Below are positions 1 through 10,337 of a stretch of 64,000 bases of DNA, piece after piece (the stretch's first letter is position 1; every line of letters starts with the position of its first letter). Source of the DNA: Hyaloperonospora brassicae (taxonomy: Eukaryota; Oomycota; Peronosporomycetes; Peronosporales; Peronosporaceae); NCBI GenBank assembly GCA_947650285.1, contig CANTFL010001441.1, positions 62,001 through 126,000 of the forward strand, in the 5' to 3' direction. A program made the translations under genes and the position numbers. The notes beneath the pieces were generated by a model. The model saw nothing but the letters and a program-made list of their open reading frames with translations, had not been told where the DNA came from and searched no databases.

Positions 1-614
1 CTTGCGCTGACTGGTAATTTGCTTCATTTGGTCGCAAACATGGGCTTGCTCGGCGTCAAAAAGCTGCGGCAATTTTCTTCGCGGCCGACCGAACCGATTG
101 ATTGCGACCATTGTGATCAGCGCCCCATGAGTGTGTTGGAACGAACTGCTTGCGATATCGTGACGATAGCCACTCACTTGCACTGCAATACTCGAACGTC
201 CGAGACTAACAACTTCGCCTTCGAGACGGACCAAATCGCCGTGGAAGACGGGTTTGACGAGGTCCACGCGGTCAAATGAGATCGTAGCAATGGGACCCAA
301 CGATACTCGAGATGAGATCGTGGCAGCTAAGCCATCCATTAGTTCCAGGATCGGACCCGTTCGGAGCCACTGTCCTGTTTGACTTTCGTCGCCCTGATAC
401 AGGATAAGAATGACAAAAGGTGTTTAGTTTGTAGGATCGATGGAAGGTCGTCCTGCGTCCTGTATAGGTTCTCAACGACATATAGCGTTTATTTACGATT
501 GCGTACGATAATGTCGGAAAAGGCCAGACGCGTGTCTTTCGCGCGCACTTGAGAGGGCATGCGGCGCATACGCCACACGTCTCGAGCGGTCTCGACCAGT
601 TTTTTAAGCATCAT
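1..614 (-). CDS. Acyl-CoA thioesterase-like hotdog protein, 5' two exons (runs off window edge)
   Basis: Hydrolysis of acyl-CoA to free acid and CoA is inferred from the fold family. Exon 1 is 614-507 (36 codons from tandem ATG codons). A GTACGC donor begins a 113-bp intron (394-506) ending in TATCAG. Exon 2 runs from 393 through position 1, is open for 131 codons and continues outside the window. Exon 2 contains a typical hotdog thioesterase core: an ELMDG segment, then [36 protein letters not shown], and [13 protein letters not shown] followed by [10 protein letters not shown]. The intron is phase 0 and restores one frame, although the exon 1 part has no recognised motif, so the true start could lie further upstream. 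The 3' half, and whether a second hotdog domain exists, cannot be seen. The reading frame is undamaged, so this is probably a live gene. No neighbouring gene suggests an operon-like partner. Confidence 0.7.
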
Positions 615-2488
615 AGTGGTTGGTAGTTGGTAGACGGGTGATGTCAAACCCAGTTCTTCGATTGTGTTTGACGCGTATACTGTTTCTCTCGTCGCGTGGC
701 TCGTTTATGGTACAAAGAGAGAGGCGACAAGCTAAGCTGAAATGCCTGGCCGGCCGCATGTTGTTTGTGCTTTCCGAGCAGGTTCGCACGTTGTTTGACA
801 GTACACAATACGTGCTTGCAAGTTACGTCGCATCTAATGCTGCCACATAGAAACGTCTATGCAAGCGTTTGCGGTCGTGAGGGGTGATATTCTGCTCATG
901 TGAGGCGCATTGTCCTGACGCTCATGTCCCGTAGGAGATCAAAACGGTAATTTGTCGAGTTGTGTAAAGAGCCGATAACACTTGTGCTCCATCCAGCCTG
1001 ACTCAATGCTGGATAATGCGACGGGACCAGTCGCTTTCAGTAGCCTATTCGCAATACCTCGACGATGCATTTCACTGTCCTATCCTGTCCTATCGAAGAA
1101 CATCGACAACAATTGCCTCGGTGCATATCGACGCCGATGCATCTCCCCTCGATCCAATCCTCCATAATGTCGAGAGTGTCCTTACGTAACCACACTATGC
1201 GGTCATTCCATCGGTTCACGATGAGTACTCGTCTGCTTCAGCTTCGGTAGTGGCCTTACAGCATCCCTCGTCTGTTGCAAGTGCGTCAATACGAAGGCGG
1301 TATAACAGCGTACTGACAGTCAGAACCCCCATTCCCAGTCAATGCAAAGTTCACTAGCGTACACGAAGTCTACCCATGTCGTCCCATGCGACATGGCGCG
1401 CAAGCGAGATCGTAACTCGTTGTGCGGTGGAAAGAACCTGCAAGCGATATGAGCAAAATCGCATCGAGAGCGCCCGTCCGGACGGCGGCTGCATCATCAA
1501 CGGCGTATTTGCTCAAGTCATCGACACGACGCCACATCATTTTCTGATGTATGTGCTGTTGTTGTTGACACAAGAAAAGCTGTTTCTTCGTTCTGCACGC
1601 ATTCGTTCGTGTGCTTTGTATCGCCCACTCTACATTAGTCCATGTCGGCGACGACAACGACAGCGCTAGAGATGTAGCAGATGCACAAGCTGCTAACTAG
1701 TTGAATGCCTTGTTCTCTGCAAACATACTACCCGTCACTTTGTGGTATTCGTATGTGGTGATCAGGTCAAGCAAACGACGTCCAGATCGGCAAGAGCGCT
1801 CGATAAAGGCACGAAAAGCATGACCCCCCCAGCTCGAAACGGTCAACATAAACAGCACCAAGAGGTCACTGCAGCGAATGGCATAACAATGTGGGCTCAA
1901 AGGTAAACAGAAGCGATTGGTGGAAGGAGATCGCACACACATTGCGGGGCGTGTAAGACAGCCGCTTCTCGCTGAGCTGTTCGCGCGAGGTATACACGTC
2001 GGTCTGTCCTTTTCTACATACAGAGTATCTCGTGAAGCTGCATGTGCACAGACACGGCTTAGATGACTACGTATCTTGGAACGCGTGCGTCAACATTTGT
2101 TCATGTTGCATTGTTGTAGTTAGTTGTTCGTGGAAGAATTATGGACGATGCATGGAAAAGAAGGGCGTTTCTGCGACAATCGACGTATCTAACTTCACTG
2201 TCACGGAAACGGTATGTGGTCGACTTGAGTTGCTCAATTGCGGTCTCCCCCATTCCCCAAACGCGATTACAATTATCAAACTTCTGATAGGTATGAGTCG
2301 AATTACAACTACAATTATTGTTCACGTGGTACACGTAAGTCGAATAACAACTCCAATTATTGTTAGCGTCATGGAATGTATCCTCATATTTGCTCGCTAC
2401 TTGATCGGCGCACCTTCGTAAAGTGCTACAATGTGCTCTCAACATCAGCAGCGCATGTGAAGAGCTCTGGTCATCATTTGTGGCCTCA
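615..2488. other. Intergenic spacer
   Basis: I see no gene in this stretch. Short open frames occur on both strands with no recognisable motif or splice pattern. The only visible structure is a local imperfect duplication of about 46 bp at roughly 2290-2385 (AATTACAACTACAATTATTG against AATAACAACTCCAATTATTG). The right end stops at the LTR of the nested retrotransposon. Confidence 0.6.
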
Positions 2489-2798
2489 TGTAAGGACCAT
2501 AAGTACGCAAAACAGGTTGGACTATCCGTAGATCCAGAAAGAATCTACATTCATTCAGTTGTCCACATTGATCAAGATACAAGAATCTGAGGACAACGTC
2601 ATTCTGCAGAAATCAGGTGATCAGTAAGGAAGGGGCATACGTCACCGTAACCACCAAAATAAATCAGAAAAAATCAGTTAGTAGAAAAGATATGGAGCGA
2701 GACAATACTGGGGCTTTTAGGTGGACAGGGGCTTATCCCAATCAGCCATAGTGTAGACAGTATAGCTAAACACTTCGAAATACACATTCACCTTTACA
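2489..2798 (+). repeat. 5' LTR of the outer Gypsy element
   Basis: 310 bp, TGTAAGGACC...CTTTACA. It matches 17373-17678 almost throughout, with the main difference being a short indel near 2555-2570. CCTCA precedes it, matching CTTCA after the right LTR with one change. The following 340 bp (2799-3139) is untranslated leader with no coding signal that I can see. Confidence 0.85.
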
Positions 2799-3139
2799 AG
2801 TAGTAGCCCTTGTTGGTCAACCCATCTTCGCCCCGTCGTCACCTACATCTTCTTCACCACCAACGTTGTCACCGTCTTCCGTTTGGTGTATGACTCTTCG
2901 TTTGCTACGGGTATTGCCTCCTATGTTAGCCTTTCGCTGTCACTGTGCTAATTAACTTTTCGGTGTATCGCTTCGATATCCACTGTAAGCCTCAGATCCT
3001 GCTTTAGCAGATAGAGTCACTGAGCGTGTGTGAGTTCTGGTGTGGCCGTCTTGTTTTTTTTAGTCGGTATGACAGTGTTAGGTTCCTGAAAACCTCGTTG
3101 CGTGAGTCCACTTAAACTTCTCCGGCTTTTTCGTCAGTA

Positions 3140-3992
3140 GCCGTCAGGTGAACAGAAGTGCGGCTCTATCAGCCAACGTGTATGGGAAAGAGGAATCACG
3201 ACCGCAGATCCATATCGACTGTTCCAAGGCCTTCCTCTTCAGCGCTGGAACTGAGGCTGCAAGTTGCACCCAGAATCTGCACAAGTCGATCAAGAAGAGT
3301 CTACGTGTCGCTAAAGCGTTGCACTGCGATCTGAACAAGGAAAAGAGCTAATTGCCGAAGAAGTTGATCGTCTCGCCAATCCTCTCCGTGAAATCGACAT
3401 TCTACTTACGGAAGCCGAGCGTACCCTGTGTCGAGACCTTCGTTACGATCTACGGGACTTAAAAAAGAAGCACAAGACGTCTTCAACTAATTTAGAGTCA
3501 AGTGTTTAAGCTCTAGTTTAGAATTTTGGTGAGTTTGTATCCTCGTCACCATGTACGACCCGGTCTCAACCCAAATTATGGACAGTGTGGTTCAAATACT
3601 GAAAAATCAACAGCAGATGATAGACCACCTTATGCGTCCTCGCATCGACTCAAGCATTTGATTAGACGGAATGAAAATACCCGTATACACTGGTCGTCTG
3701 GAAGAATCGGCCAGGCTATTCTACGATAATATAAAGCAGTATTTACGGCACGAAGAATAAGTTGGCGTGACGAAACTATACCGGGACAAGTCATCGCCAT
3801 CCTTGCCAGTGGTTTACGCGGACCTGCCGCACAATGGTACTCTACCAAATGAGCTGACATCACCTCGATCGACATTTTCTTTACCGAACTGTACCGCGAA
3901 TTTGTTCCAGTCGATCTATAACAGCGTCTACGTGACGATCTACATTCGATAAAGCAATCAGCTTGCAGCAACGTGGCCAACTATGTTGCTCG
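3140..3992 (+). pseudogene. gag of the outer Gypsy element, 5' part
   Basis: This decayed capsid gene is readable only by changing frame. Around 3345-3510 there is a charged, coiled-coil-like stretch (EEVDRLANPLREIDILL). From about 3551 comes MYDPVSTQIMDSVVQ, then IPVYTGRLEESARLFYDNIK, then IPGQVIAILASGLRGPAAQW and FFTELYREFVPVDL, which is the usual Gypsy capsid order. Several stop codons and frameshifts interrupt it. It ends after NYVA where the GATC-type LTR was inserted, and the same gene resumes at 13273. Identification is from family resemblance; it makes no functional protein. Confidence 0.75.
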
Positions 3993-4298
3993 TGCGGTAA
4001 AGCGACTATGGGAATTTGCTGTAGAGGAACTGATCGCATTCCCGTTATGTCCGAGCCAGTTGACGGCTGGCTGCCCGGTCCCACATCTGGTCAGATCGCG
4101 TTCATTGGACAGTCAGACTAAAATGGATATCAGATCGGGCAGGTTGGGACCTGCCATCTTGGGTCAAGGTATGAGGCGGAAGGTAACGTTGGCGATCGGT
4201 CGATCAAAAAGGAAACCGCGATCAGCAAGGCATTGCGATCAAGGAGGCGATCGAGATCATGATTAGTGTTCAAGATCGTGATCAGTGATCAGGTATGT

Positions 4299-4773
4299 TG
4301 CAGCGGAGCTACACAGCTCCTTAAGTCAGAGGAAGACTTAACGCTCTTACGAGCAACTTTGGTTCTACGAACCCGACTCAGAGAGTCAACAAGCTCAGAT
4401 AGCTTACGGTCCCTGTTCCAGGGGAACCAAACGATTCAAGAGAATCACAGCAAAGAGTGCTCAAGAGTAGCTACCTTTACAGGCGTTGCTAGCTCTTCCG
4501 ATCAAGACGCCTTGCAAGGCACGTGTCTTATGTCGATCAAAAGGGGAACTGAATTTTTATTTCTTTGATTAACCTAAAAGAACACCTTAGAACAACGTAT
4601 TTAACCTGCCCTAAATAACCTCTTAAAAGATCTCGCAATCAATTGATGACAGACATCGGTCTTCAACAATTGATACACTCACTGTGTTCTAAAATTACTT
4701 TATAGGGTAACCCCCCTCTCTTGTGTGCACCACACCTATCGTCGACTACCAGCCGACGTGTAACCCCGTTACA
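4299..4773 (-). repeat. 3' LTR (element orientation) of the inner chromovirus
   Basis: 475 bp. On the plus strand it begins TGCAGCGGAG and ends CCCCGTTACA. Read on the minus strand it starts TGTAACGGGG. About a dozen differences separate it from 11415-11888, including C for T at base 3 and one extra C in a C-run near 4715. Confidence 0.9.
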
Positions 4774-4785
4774 CCCTCCCCCACC
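4774..4785 (-). other. Polypurine tract of the inner chromovirus
   Basis: On the minus strand this reads GGTGGGGGAGGG and abuts the first base of the LTR. That is the expected position for the plus-strand primer of Gypsy reverse transcription, and it fixes the element's orientation. Confidence 0.8.
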
Positions 4786-4883
4786 AGACTTACGTTACCA
4801 CCAAACGTCAATCGGCTTCTTTCCTCGAAGAGGTCGGTGTGTGTGTGTGTGCTTAACCTCGCGGTTGCTAAACACGAAACACC

Positions 4884-6185
4884 ATGGCTTTGCCACCCAA
4901 TGAGTCTCGGACTCTTTCCTCTTACCTCGACTTCGATGAGGATGTGGACTATGGTAGTGATACCAGTGTCTATGGAGATGACGGGATATCATCCCACTCC
5001 GCTGTACCTGAAGCTCGTCCTCTTACAGCATCGAATCCGTTCGTTGAACGTGGTAATATCACCGCGCCAGTGGCGCAGCATCATACAACAGATGCAGATG
5101 AGAACATCATCACGAACCCGCTCGACGAGCAACAGCAGCTGATCCGTCAGCGTGAGGAGCGTGCTCTACGTCGCACTCATACCCAGGCGGTTATTCGAAA
5201 CCGGAGTGGTTACGTGTTCTCAACACCAGACGCGGAGCAACGCCTCCGTCAAACGGAAGGCCGTAGCCTTGCAACATGGGCCATTGGCCTCGAGGCTACG
5301 TCGCCAGAAGATATCGCCTTTCGCAAGGCTCTAAATGAGAGGTATCTCGAACCAGCCTATACCACGCAAGGTCAGTACCTTGCACACCTTGAAAGTCTTT
5401 CTCGTGGTCTTTCGGTTCGACCGATAAAGGGCGTGCAAATCTTGTTGTTCGCTGGCGAACTGCCCGAGGAGGAGGACAATGAGTTCATCCGTTGGGTGTA
5501 CCGCAAGCGGCATCTTAGCAGTGTGCCAACGCTGCGGGCCAGCGCCGATGTGGCTGACGTTCGTCTGGAACGGAAGCTGCGGTTCGAGTATGCCAAGCTC
5601 AAGGCCAGAGGCCAGTTTCGTACACGTACGCGTTATACTCCGGCTACAATGGTAGCCACGGGTCACGACCCTAAGGTGCGGAGCAACACGCCACCTCCCA
5701 CCACTATTGGTGGGAAGCGTTCTCGCTCGCAAGGCGACCCTGGCCACGATGTTCAAAAACACCCACGGCGTAAGGGCAGTCCTGCCGAAGGGCTATCTCC
5801 AACTCCCACGAGTTCTCCGACTCCGGGTACCCTCGCCACTTTACCAGATACTGGTATTGGCCACGACGACGACGTCGCTGAAGGAGTCGCTCCACATGGA
5901 ACTGGTGGTTCCCTTGCTCATCGAGCAGCGTCGGTGGCGGTCGGGGTACCGAAGGAGGAGCATGAGAAGGTGATCCGTGAGCTGAGTGGTCTCCGAGAGA
6001 CATTGGGTAAGACCCAGAATGAACTCGGCGCGATGCAAGCCCGTGTTCAGGCGTTGGAGTTGGCCTTAGCCCGTATGGATGGTCAGCTTGACCTCCTGGT
6101 TCGGATGCAACAGTCGACGTCAAGGCCTTATTTCCAGGCGCAAGCGCCTCCGAGTTCACATGGGACGGGTCCCGATACGGCTTAA
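4884..6185 (+). CDS. Antisense accessory ORF of the inner chromovirus, 433 aa
   Basis: An uninterrupted 433-codon frame on the strand opposite to gag-pol, starting CACCATGG 110 bp inside the 3' LTR. Residues 1-70 are acidic and low-complexity. Residues 70-240 look folded and charged (QREERALRRTHTQ, FRKALNERYLEP, FIRWVYRKRHLSS). Residues 240-340 are Pro/Ser/Thr-rich with two basic clusters (GGKRSRSQG, KHPRRKGS) that could be nuclear signals. Residues about 350-410 form a strong predicted coiled coil (EEHEKVIRELSGLRETLGK onward). I recognise no family. Its last 482 bases (5704-6185) overlap the antisense 3' end of pol, including the chromodomain, and both frames stay open. Transcription could start from the LTR read backwards. 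It could be a chance ORF, but its length, good start context and the similar arrangement at 39276-40760 argue otherwise. Confidence 0.6.
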   Translation: MALPPNESRTLSSYLDFDEDVDYGSDTSVYGDDGISSHSAVPEARPLTASNPFVERGNITAPVAQHHTTDADENIITNPLDEQQQLIRQREERALRRTHTQAVIRNRSGYVFSTPDAEQRLRQTEGRSLATWAIGLEATSPEDIAFRKALNERYLEPAYTTQGQYLAHLESLSRGLSVRPIKGVQILLFAGELPEEEDNEFIRWVYRKRHLSSVPTLRASADVADVRLERKLRFEYAKLKARGQFRTRTRYTPATMVATGHDPKVRSNTPPPTTIGGKRSRSQGDPGHDVQKHPRRKGSPAEGLSPTPTSSPTPGTLATLPDTGIGHDDDVAEGVAPHGTGGSLAHRAASVAVGVPKEEHEKVIRELSGLRETLGKTQNELGAMQARVQALELALARMDGQLDLLVRMQQSTSRPYFQAQAPPSSHGTGPDTA

Positions 6186-8271
6186 GCAAGCCAACGTAGA
6201 ACACTGGGTGCGTGCGCAGTTTGAGCGGAAGGTTGAGCGTGTATGCCAATATCTTCTTAGCGATGACCGTGAACGGCACAATGAAGCGCGGACGCAACTT
6301 TGTCTTGAAGACAGCAGAGACTACAATTGTAGGTAGGTTTTTAGCATTGAGTAGAACTTGGTCTCCGACCTTATAACGTTCAATACATCCTCTGCCTTTA
6401 ACATCAGCTTGCTCCTTTTGTCTATCTTGGCTATCAGCCAGTGCATCACGCACGTGTCGTAACACATTCAAGCGCGTTGCGAGAAACTCGCTTACCTGTT
6501 TATGAACAGTAGCAGGGATGATATTTGCATGCCGATCGGCCATCTCTCCCCCACCAAGCCCTGAACCACGCAGTGGTAGCGTTAACGGAACGCGAGGGTG
6601 TGTGAGACCGTTCACGTAGAACGGAGTAAAGCCTGTAGAGGCATGAACAGCGTTGTTCAACGCAAACTCAACAACAGGGAGCATCGAACTCCAACGTTTT
6701 GGTGTATTAGCGCAAACACTGCGCAAGATGTCACCGATAGCGCGGTTGACTCGCTCGGTTTGACCATCTGTCTGCGAATGATCCGCTGTGGACATGTCCA
6801 AACGTATGCCGAGCACCTTGAAGATGGACTTCCAAAACTTCCCAGTGAAGCGAGGGTATCGGTCAGAGACAATTGCCACAGGCAAGCCGTGTTGTCGAAA
6901 CACTCGATCGATAAACAGCGTAGCTGTACCTTCACCATCAATAGTATCTGGCACAGCCGCCAAGTGAGCCATCTTGCTCAAACGGTCAACAAAGACCACA
7001 ATACCCGTATTGCCTTGCCCATCTTTCGGCAGACCGAACATGAAATCCATGCTGATGGACTCCCAGCACCCAGAGGGTATAGGGAGACTAGCGAGCGGCG
7101 CAGCCGCATGAGCTGAGGGTTTCACCCGTTGACACGTTTCGCACGTACGCATATATGTGCTTACCCATTTGTAAAGTTTGGGCCACCAATAATATTGGCT
7201 CACGGCGCCATATGTCTTTTCTCGACCGAGATGACCGCTCAACGCAGTATCATGCGCCTCATAGAGGATGCGATACTTCAATTCCTCATCATGAGGGACA
7301 ACGATACGGGGAGTATCCTCCATATCTGTGCTATAGCACAACAGGCCTTGATTGATGGAATATCTATGTAGCCTCGCACGCAATCGTGCCGACAATTTAA
7401 TTTCTGAGTCGTTAAACTCCTCGCTCCCCAGAGCACGTAGCAAAGCTACACAATGTTCATCGTTGGCATATGCCGAACGAATGAGATTTGTGACCGATGA
7501 TGACAGAGTCGTAACATGAGCAAGCTCATAGTCAGGCCTGCGTGACAACGCATCAGCCAGAGCATTCTGCTTGCCCGGCTTAAACTTCACCTCAAAGTTG
7601 TATTCCGCAAAGAATGAGAGCCAACGGGCCATTCGCTGAGAGAGATGTGGCGACTGGGTCGCAGTGCGTAATGACGCATGATCTGTAAAGATCACAAAAG
7701 GCTTAGAGCCAAGCAGATGAACTCTGAATTTGACTAAAGCATACTCCATTGCAAGTAGCTCTTTGTCATGAACTGGATAGTTCTTTTCAGCTGCTTTCAA
7801 CTGCCTGGACTCAAACGCAATGACGCGTTCCCGTCCATCATTATCTGCTTGTAACAGAGCACTGCCGATGGCAAAGTCAGATGCGTCACAGACGACACAG
7901 AAAGGCCGATCAGGATCGGGCAAAGCCAAGATTGGCGCATGAAGAAGGCTCTCTTTTATAGCCGTAAAGGCTTCCTGCTCGGTGTTCGTCCAACACCATT
8001 CCACATCCTTTTTAAGGAGATTGGATAATGGTCGAGCCATGTCTGCATAGTTTGCACTATACTTGTGTAAGTAATTGGCAAGACCAAGCCACTTACGTAA
8101 GTCCTTCTGGTTCTGAGGAACCGGCCAAGCGACTATGGCTTTTATCTTAGCGGGATCCGCTCTAAGACCACGCTTCACAATGAAGCACCCTAAAAAGGAT
8201 ATCTCTTGTGCACCAAATATGCCCTTAGAGGCGTTGGCAAACAACTTGTTAGTGCGCATGCACTCGAGCAC
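5704..8271 (-). CDS. pol of the inner chromovirus: RT end, RNase H, integrase, chromodomain
   Basis: An 855-codon open frame. Residues 1-120 are the reverse transcriptase thumb and connection (FLGCFIVKRGLRADP, LRKWLGLANYLHKY). RNase H has CDAS near 129, E171 and FTDHAS near 197. Integrase has an HHCC zinc finger (H340, H347, C377, C380) and catalytic residues consistent with D409, D470 and E506. The usual SDRDPRF reads SDRYPRF. A chromodomain at about 791-840 (YQYLVKWRGYPESENSWE) marks the chromovirus clade and is thought to direct integration to particular chromatin. The frame is cut off from the rest of RT by a frameshift near 8285, probably a one-base loss, so the protein as it stands lacks its N-terminal part. 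The last 482 bases are also coding on the other strand. Confidence 0.85.
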   Translation of the reverse strand: MLECMRTNKLFANASKGIFGAQEISFLGCFIVKRGLRADPAKIKAIVAWPVPQNQKDLRKWLGLANYLHKYSANYADMARPLSNLLKKDVEWCWTNTEQEAFTAIKESLLHAPILALPDPDRPFCVVCDASDFAIGSALLQADNDGRERVIAFESRQLKAAEKNYPVHDKELLAMEYALVKFRVHLLGSKPFVIFTDHASLRTATQSPHLSQRMARWLSFFAEYNFEVKFKPGKQNALADALSRRPDYELAHVTTLSSSVTNLIRSAYANDEHCVALLRALGSEEFNDSEIKLSARLRARLHRYSINQGLLCYSTDMEDTPRIVVPHDEELKYRILYEAHDTALSGHLGREKTYGAVSQYYWWPKLYKWVSTYMRTCETCQRVKPSAHAAAPLASLPIPSGCWESISMDFMFGLPKDGQGNTGIVVFVDRLSKMAHLAAVPDTIDGEGTATLFIDRVFRQHGLPVAIVSDRYPRFTGKFWKSIFKVLGIRLDMSTADHSQTDGQTERVNRAIGDILRSVCANTPKRWSSMLPVVEFALNNAVHASTGFTPFYVNGLTHPRVPLTLPLRGSGLGGGEMADRHANIIPATVHKQVSEFLATRLNVLRHVRDALADSQDRQKEQADVKGRGCIERYKVGDQVLLNAKNLPTIVVSAVFKTKLRPRFIVPFTVIAKKILAYTLNLPLKLRTHPVFYVGLLKPYRDPSHVNSEALAPGNKALTSTVASEPGGQADHPYGLRPTPTPEHGLASRRVHSGSYPMSLGDHSAHGSPSHAPPSVPRPPPTLLDEQGNHQFHVERLLQRRRRRGQYQYLVKWRGYPESENSWELEIALRQDCPYAVGVFEHRGQGRLASENASHQ

Positions 8272-8288
8272 TGCTCGTAAATGGTCGA

Positions 8289-8825
8289 TTAGATATCCAC
8301 ATCAGACCGGCCGTTCATAGCACGACTATGGACAAAGATGTCATCAAAGTAGGTCTGTGCATAACCTCGGTGAGGCCGAAACAGTTGCGTCACAAGACGA
8401 TTGAACGTAGCTGGCGCGTTTGACAAGCCCTGTGGCATAACTAGCCACTCCCAGAGCATACCGCTCGGGGTACTCACCGCTGTTAGCGGAATATCTTTCT
8501 CACGCATGAGTAATTGGTAACAACCATCGACTAAATCGAGTGCACTGTACATCGTACATCCCACCATATTGTTCTGAAGAACATCTTTCCGAGGGATTGG
8601 TGTCTGAGCCGGGATCGTGGCAGCATTAAGCTTATTGTAAGCATGAACAATGCGCCACTTTCCATTGGGCTTTCGAACACAAAATGTGGGCGTGGAATGA
8701 GGAGATTTGCTCTCACGAACCATGCCCGCTGCGTGCTTTGCACGAAAGAAGTCGTCAATAACGTCGCACTGTTCCTTCGGTAAGGGCCACTGCCGTGTTA
8801 CGCAGTATTTAGTCCCAAGAACCAA
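8289..8825 (-). pseudogene. pol of the inner chromovirus: reverse transcriptase palm and fingers
   Basis: An open segment of about 178 codons carrying RT motifs: CVRKPNGKWRIVHAYNKLN, MYSALDLVDGCYQL, MPQGLSNAPATFNRLV and the catalytic YFDDIFVHS. It is in the same frame as the protease segment upstream, separated only by a TAA at 8832-8834 where a sense codon is expected. At its other end the frame changes near 8285 after VDI. These two small lesions are what inactivate an otherwise complete pol. The motifs are seen directly; the lesion explanation is inference. Confidence 0.85.
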
Positions 8826-8831
8826 GTCAAT

Positions 8832-10337
8832 TTAATGACGTACACCTCTATCGGGAGGTAAGACGGACGGTGGGTTGTGAAACACCACGTCCTGAAACTC
8901 CTTTACCAAAGGATAGAACGGATCAAGAGGATCCTTAAGGATCGAAGATCCACTACGGGCATCCAATGCCGCCTTTGTGTCCTCAAGGACAGACTCGTCC
9001 AATAACGAGGATGAGTTCAACTCAATATCTGGTCGAATGACCACTAACTCGGATAATTCTCCTGCCTGTAAGGCTTGGCTAAATTCGCCGTCAGACATTT
9101 CGTCTAGTTCAAAGAGAGTGTCCAAAGGTGGAAGAGTCTCAAGACTAATATTGCCATCGATCTGGCCAGTCAACCCATTGACAAATGTATATAGTGTATT
9201 ATTACTATTATCACTTCGTGACTTCTTAGACGTCGGGCGCTTCACAGTGGCCGCCTTACGCTGGAATCGTTTCCTCACAGAAACCGTACGCCCCCTAGAG
9301 GCCGGGACAGTCGGGTCCCCTTGATTGCTATTTGTCTTAGCACGCTCTAGACGAGAGCTCATGTCTTGAACGACATCTGGTGAAGTGTTACGTAACTCAA
9401 ACACTTCACCCAGTGGATTTACACGGACCACTTCACGTACAGCATTCGGGCCTAGCCCTGAACGCTCTGGCTTCTCGCCATCAATGCCATTACCGACATT
9501 CAGTGAGGTGCCATCACGGCCGTCCTCACTCTGTGTATTTTCACGTGCCACCGCACTGACATCATGGAAATTACTTCCTGTATGTCCCGCCCGTAGGCCA
9601 ACCATGCTTGACGCATGCAGTGACTCATTATCACAACGAGTATCACTCAACGGATTACAACTCTCTTCAAACATATTAGAAGAGCTCCGCTCAACATTCA
9701 TGTCATAGACATTCGAGTTAATCAACTCCGACATACCAATGTCCAGCACATTGACATCTTCCGTCAATGGCTCGCGCCAATAGCGCTTTTGTTGCCTAGC
9801 AAAGGTGGGTTCATGACTCTCCAAAACTCCACTAGGAACATTGCGCGTTGCGCCTAAGGTCTTAGACCTCCAATCGATCCATGGTCCATGGCGCTCAAGC
9901 CATGCCATGCCTAGGATGAGATCGTATCTCGAATCCAAGTCAAGGACGAGACAGCGTTCTGTGCTATCAAAGTCCAAAAACCTCACGCCCAAGTTCAATG
10001 GAACTTTAGGCACAGTAACGCGACTACCCGTCGCTAACCGAACAGTGATGGAATCACCATCGTGCGCTTTGAGCGCCTCAGCATATTGCTGACTCCCCTC
10101 AAGGGAACGGCGTCTAGCATAGTTGCATGACGCCCCAGAATCGATTAATATCGACCAGTGCTTCTCAAAGCCTTTAACTATCGCCTCAGCGACTAACAAG
10201 CCAGGCTTGTATCCACGCTCTGTGCTTGCTGGCACGGAGCTCTGTGGGGCTACGCCCTGTGTTGCTCTACCTCGTAGAGAAGTGACAGAACTCAGTTCTA
10301 CCCCAGTAGGCCGCCCCGCGCCTACTGGGTGTCGACG
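8832..10337 (-). CDS. pol of the inner chromovirus: protease and linker to RT
   Basis: This frame is open from the gag-pol shift site at 10337 to a TAA at 8832-8834. An aspartic protease motif, [12 protein letters not shown], lies about 60 residues in, followed by [12 protein letters not shown] and [19 protein letters not shown], the standard Gypsy protease core. A long, Asn/Ser/acid-rich linker follows, which is longer than in most Gypsy elements. The frame is -1 relative to gag and overlaps its last codons, so expression probably depends on ribosomal frameshifting at GGGAAAC. The stop at the end interrupts the run into RT (the frame continues as ...DLVLGTKYC). Confidence 0.8.
   Translation of the reverse strand, partial: RRHPVGAGRPTGVELSSVTSLRGRATQGVAPQSSVPASTERGYKPGLLVAEAIVKGFEKHWSILIDSGASCNYARRRSLEGSQQYAEALKAHDGDSITVRLATGSRVTVPKVPLNLGVRFLDFDSTERCLVLDLDSRYDLILGMAWLERHGPWIDWRSKTLGATRNVPSGVLESHEPTFARQQKRYWREPLTEDVNVLDIGMSELINSNVYDMNVERSSSNMFEESCNPLSDTRCDNESLHASSMVGLRAGHTGSNFHDVSAVARENTQSEDGRDGTSLNVGNGIDGEKPERSGLGPNAVREVVRVNPLGEVFELRNTSPDVVQDMSSRLERAKTNSNQGDPTVPASRGRTVSVRKRFQRKAATVKRPTSKKSRSDNSNNTLYTFVNGLTGQIDGNISLETLPPLDTLFELDEMSDGEFSQALQAGELSELVVIRPDIELNSSSLLDESVLEDTKAALDARSGSSILKDPLDPFYPLVKEFQDVVFHNPPSVLPPDRGVRH

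Noticed and set aside
19..279. Plus-strand frame of 86 codons at the left edge
   Set aside because: It is antisense to the hotdog thioesterase exon, whose motifs are convincing.
2280..2390. Local 46-bp duplication as a CRISPR-like or regulatory repeat
   Set aside because: Only two imperfect copies and no spacer regularity; a simple tandem duplication.
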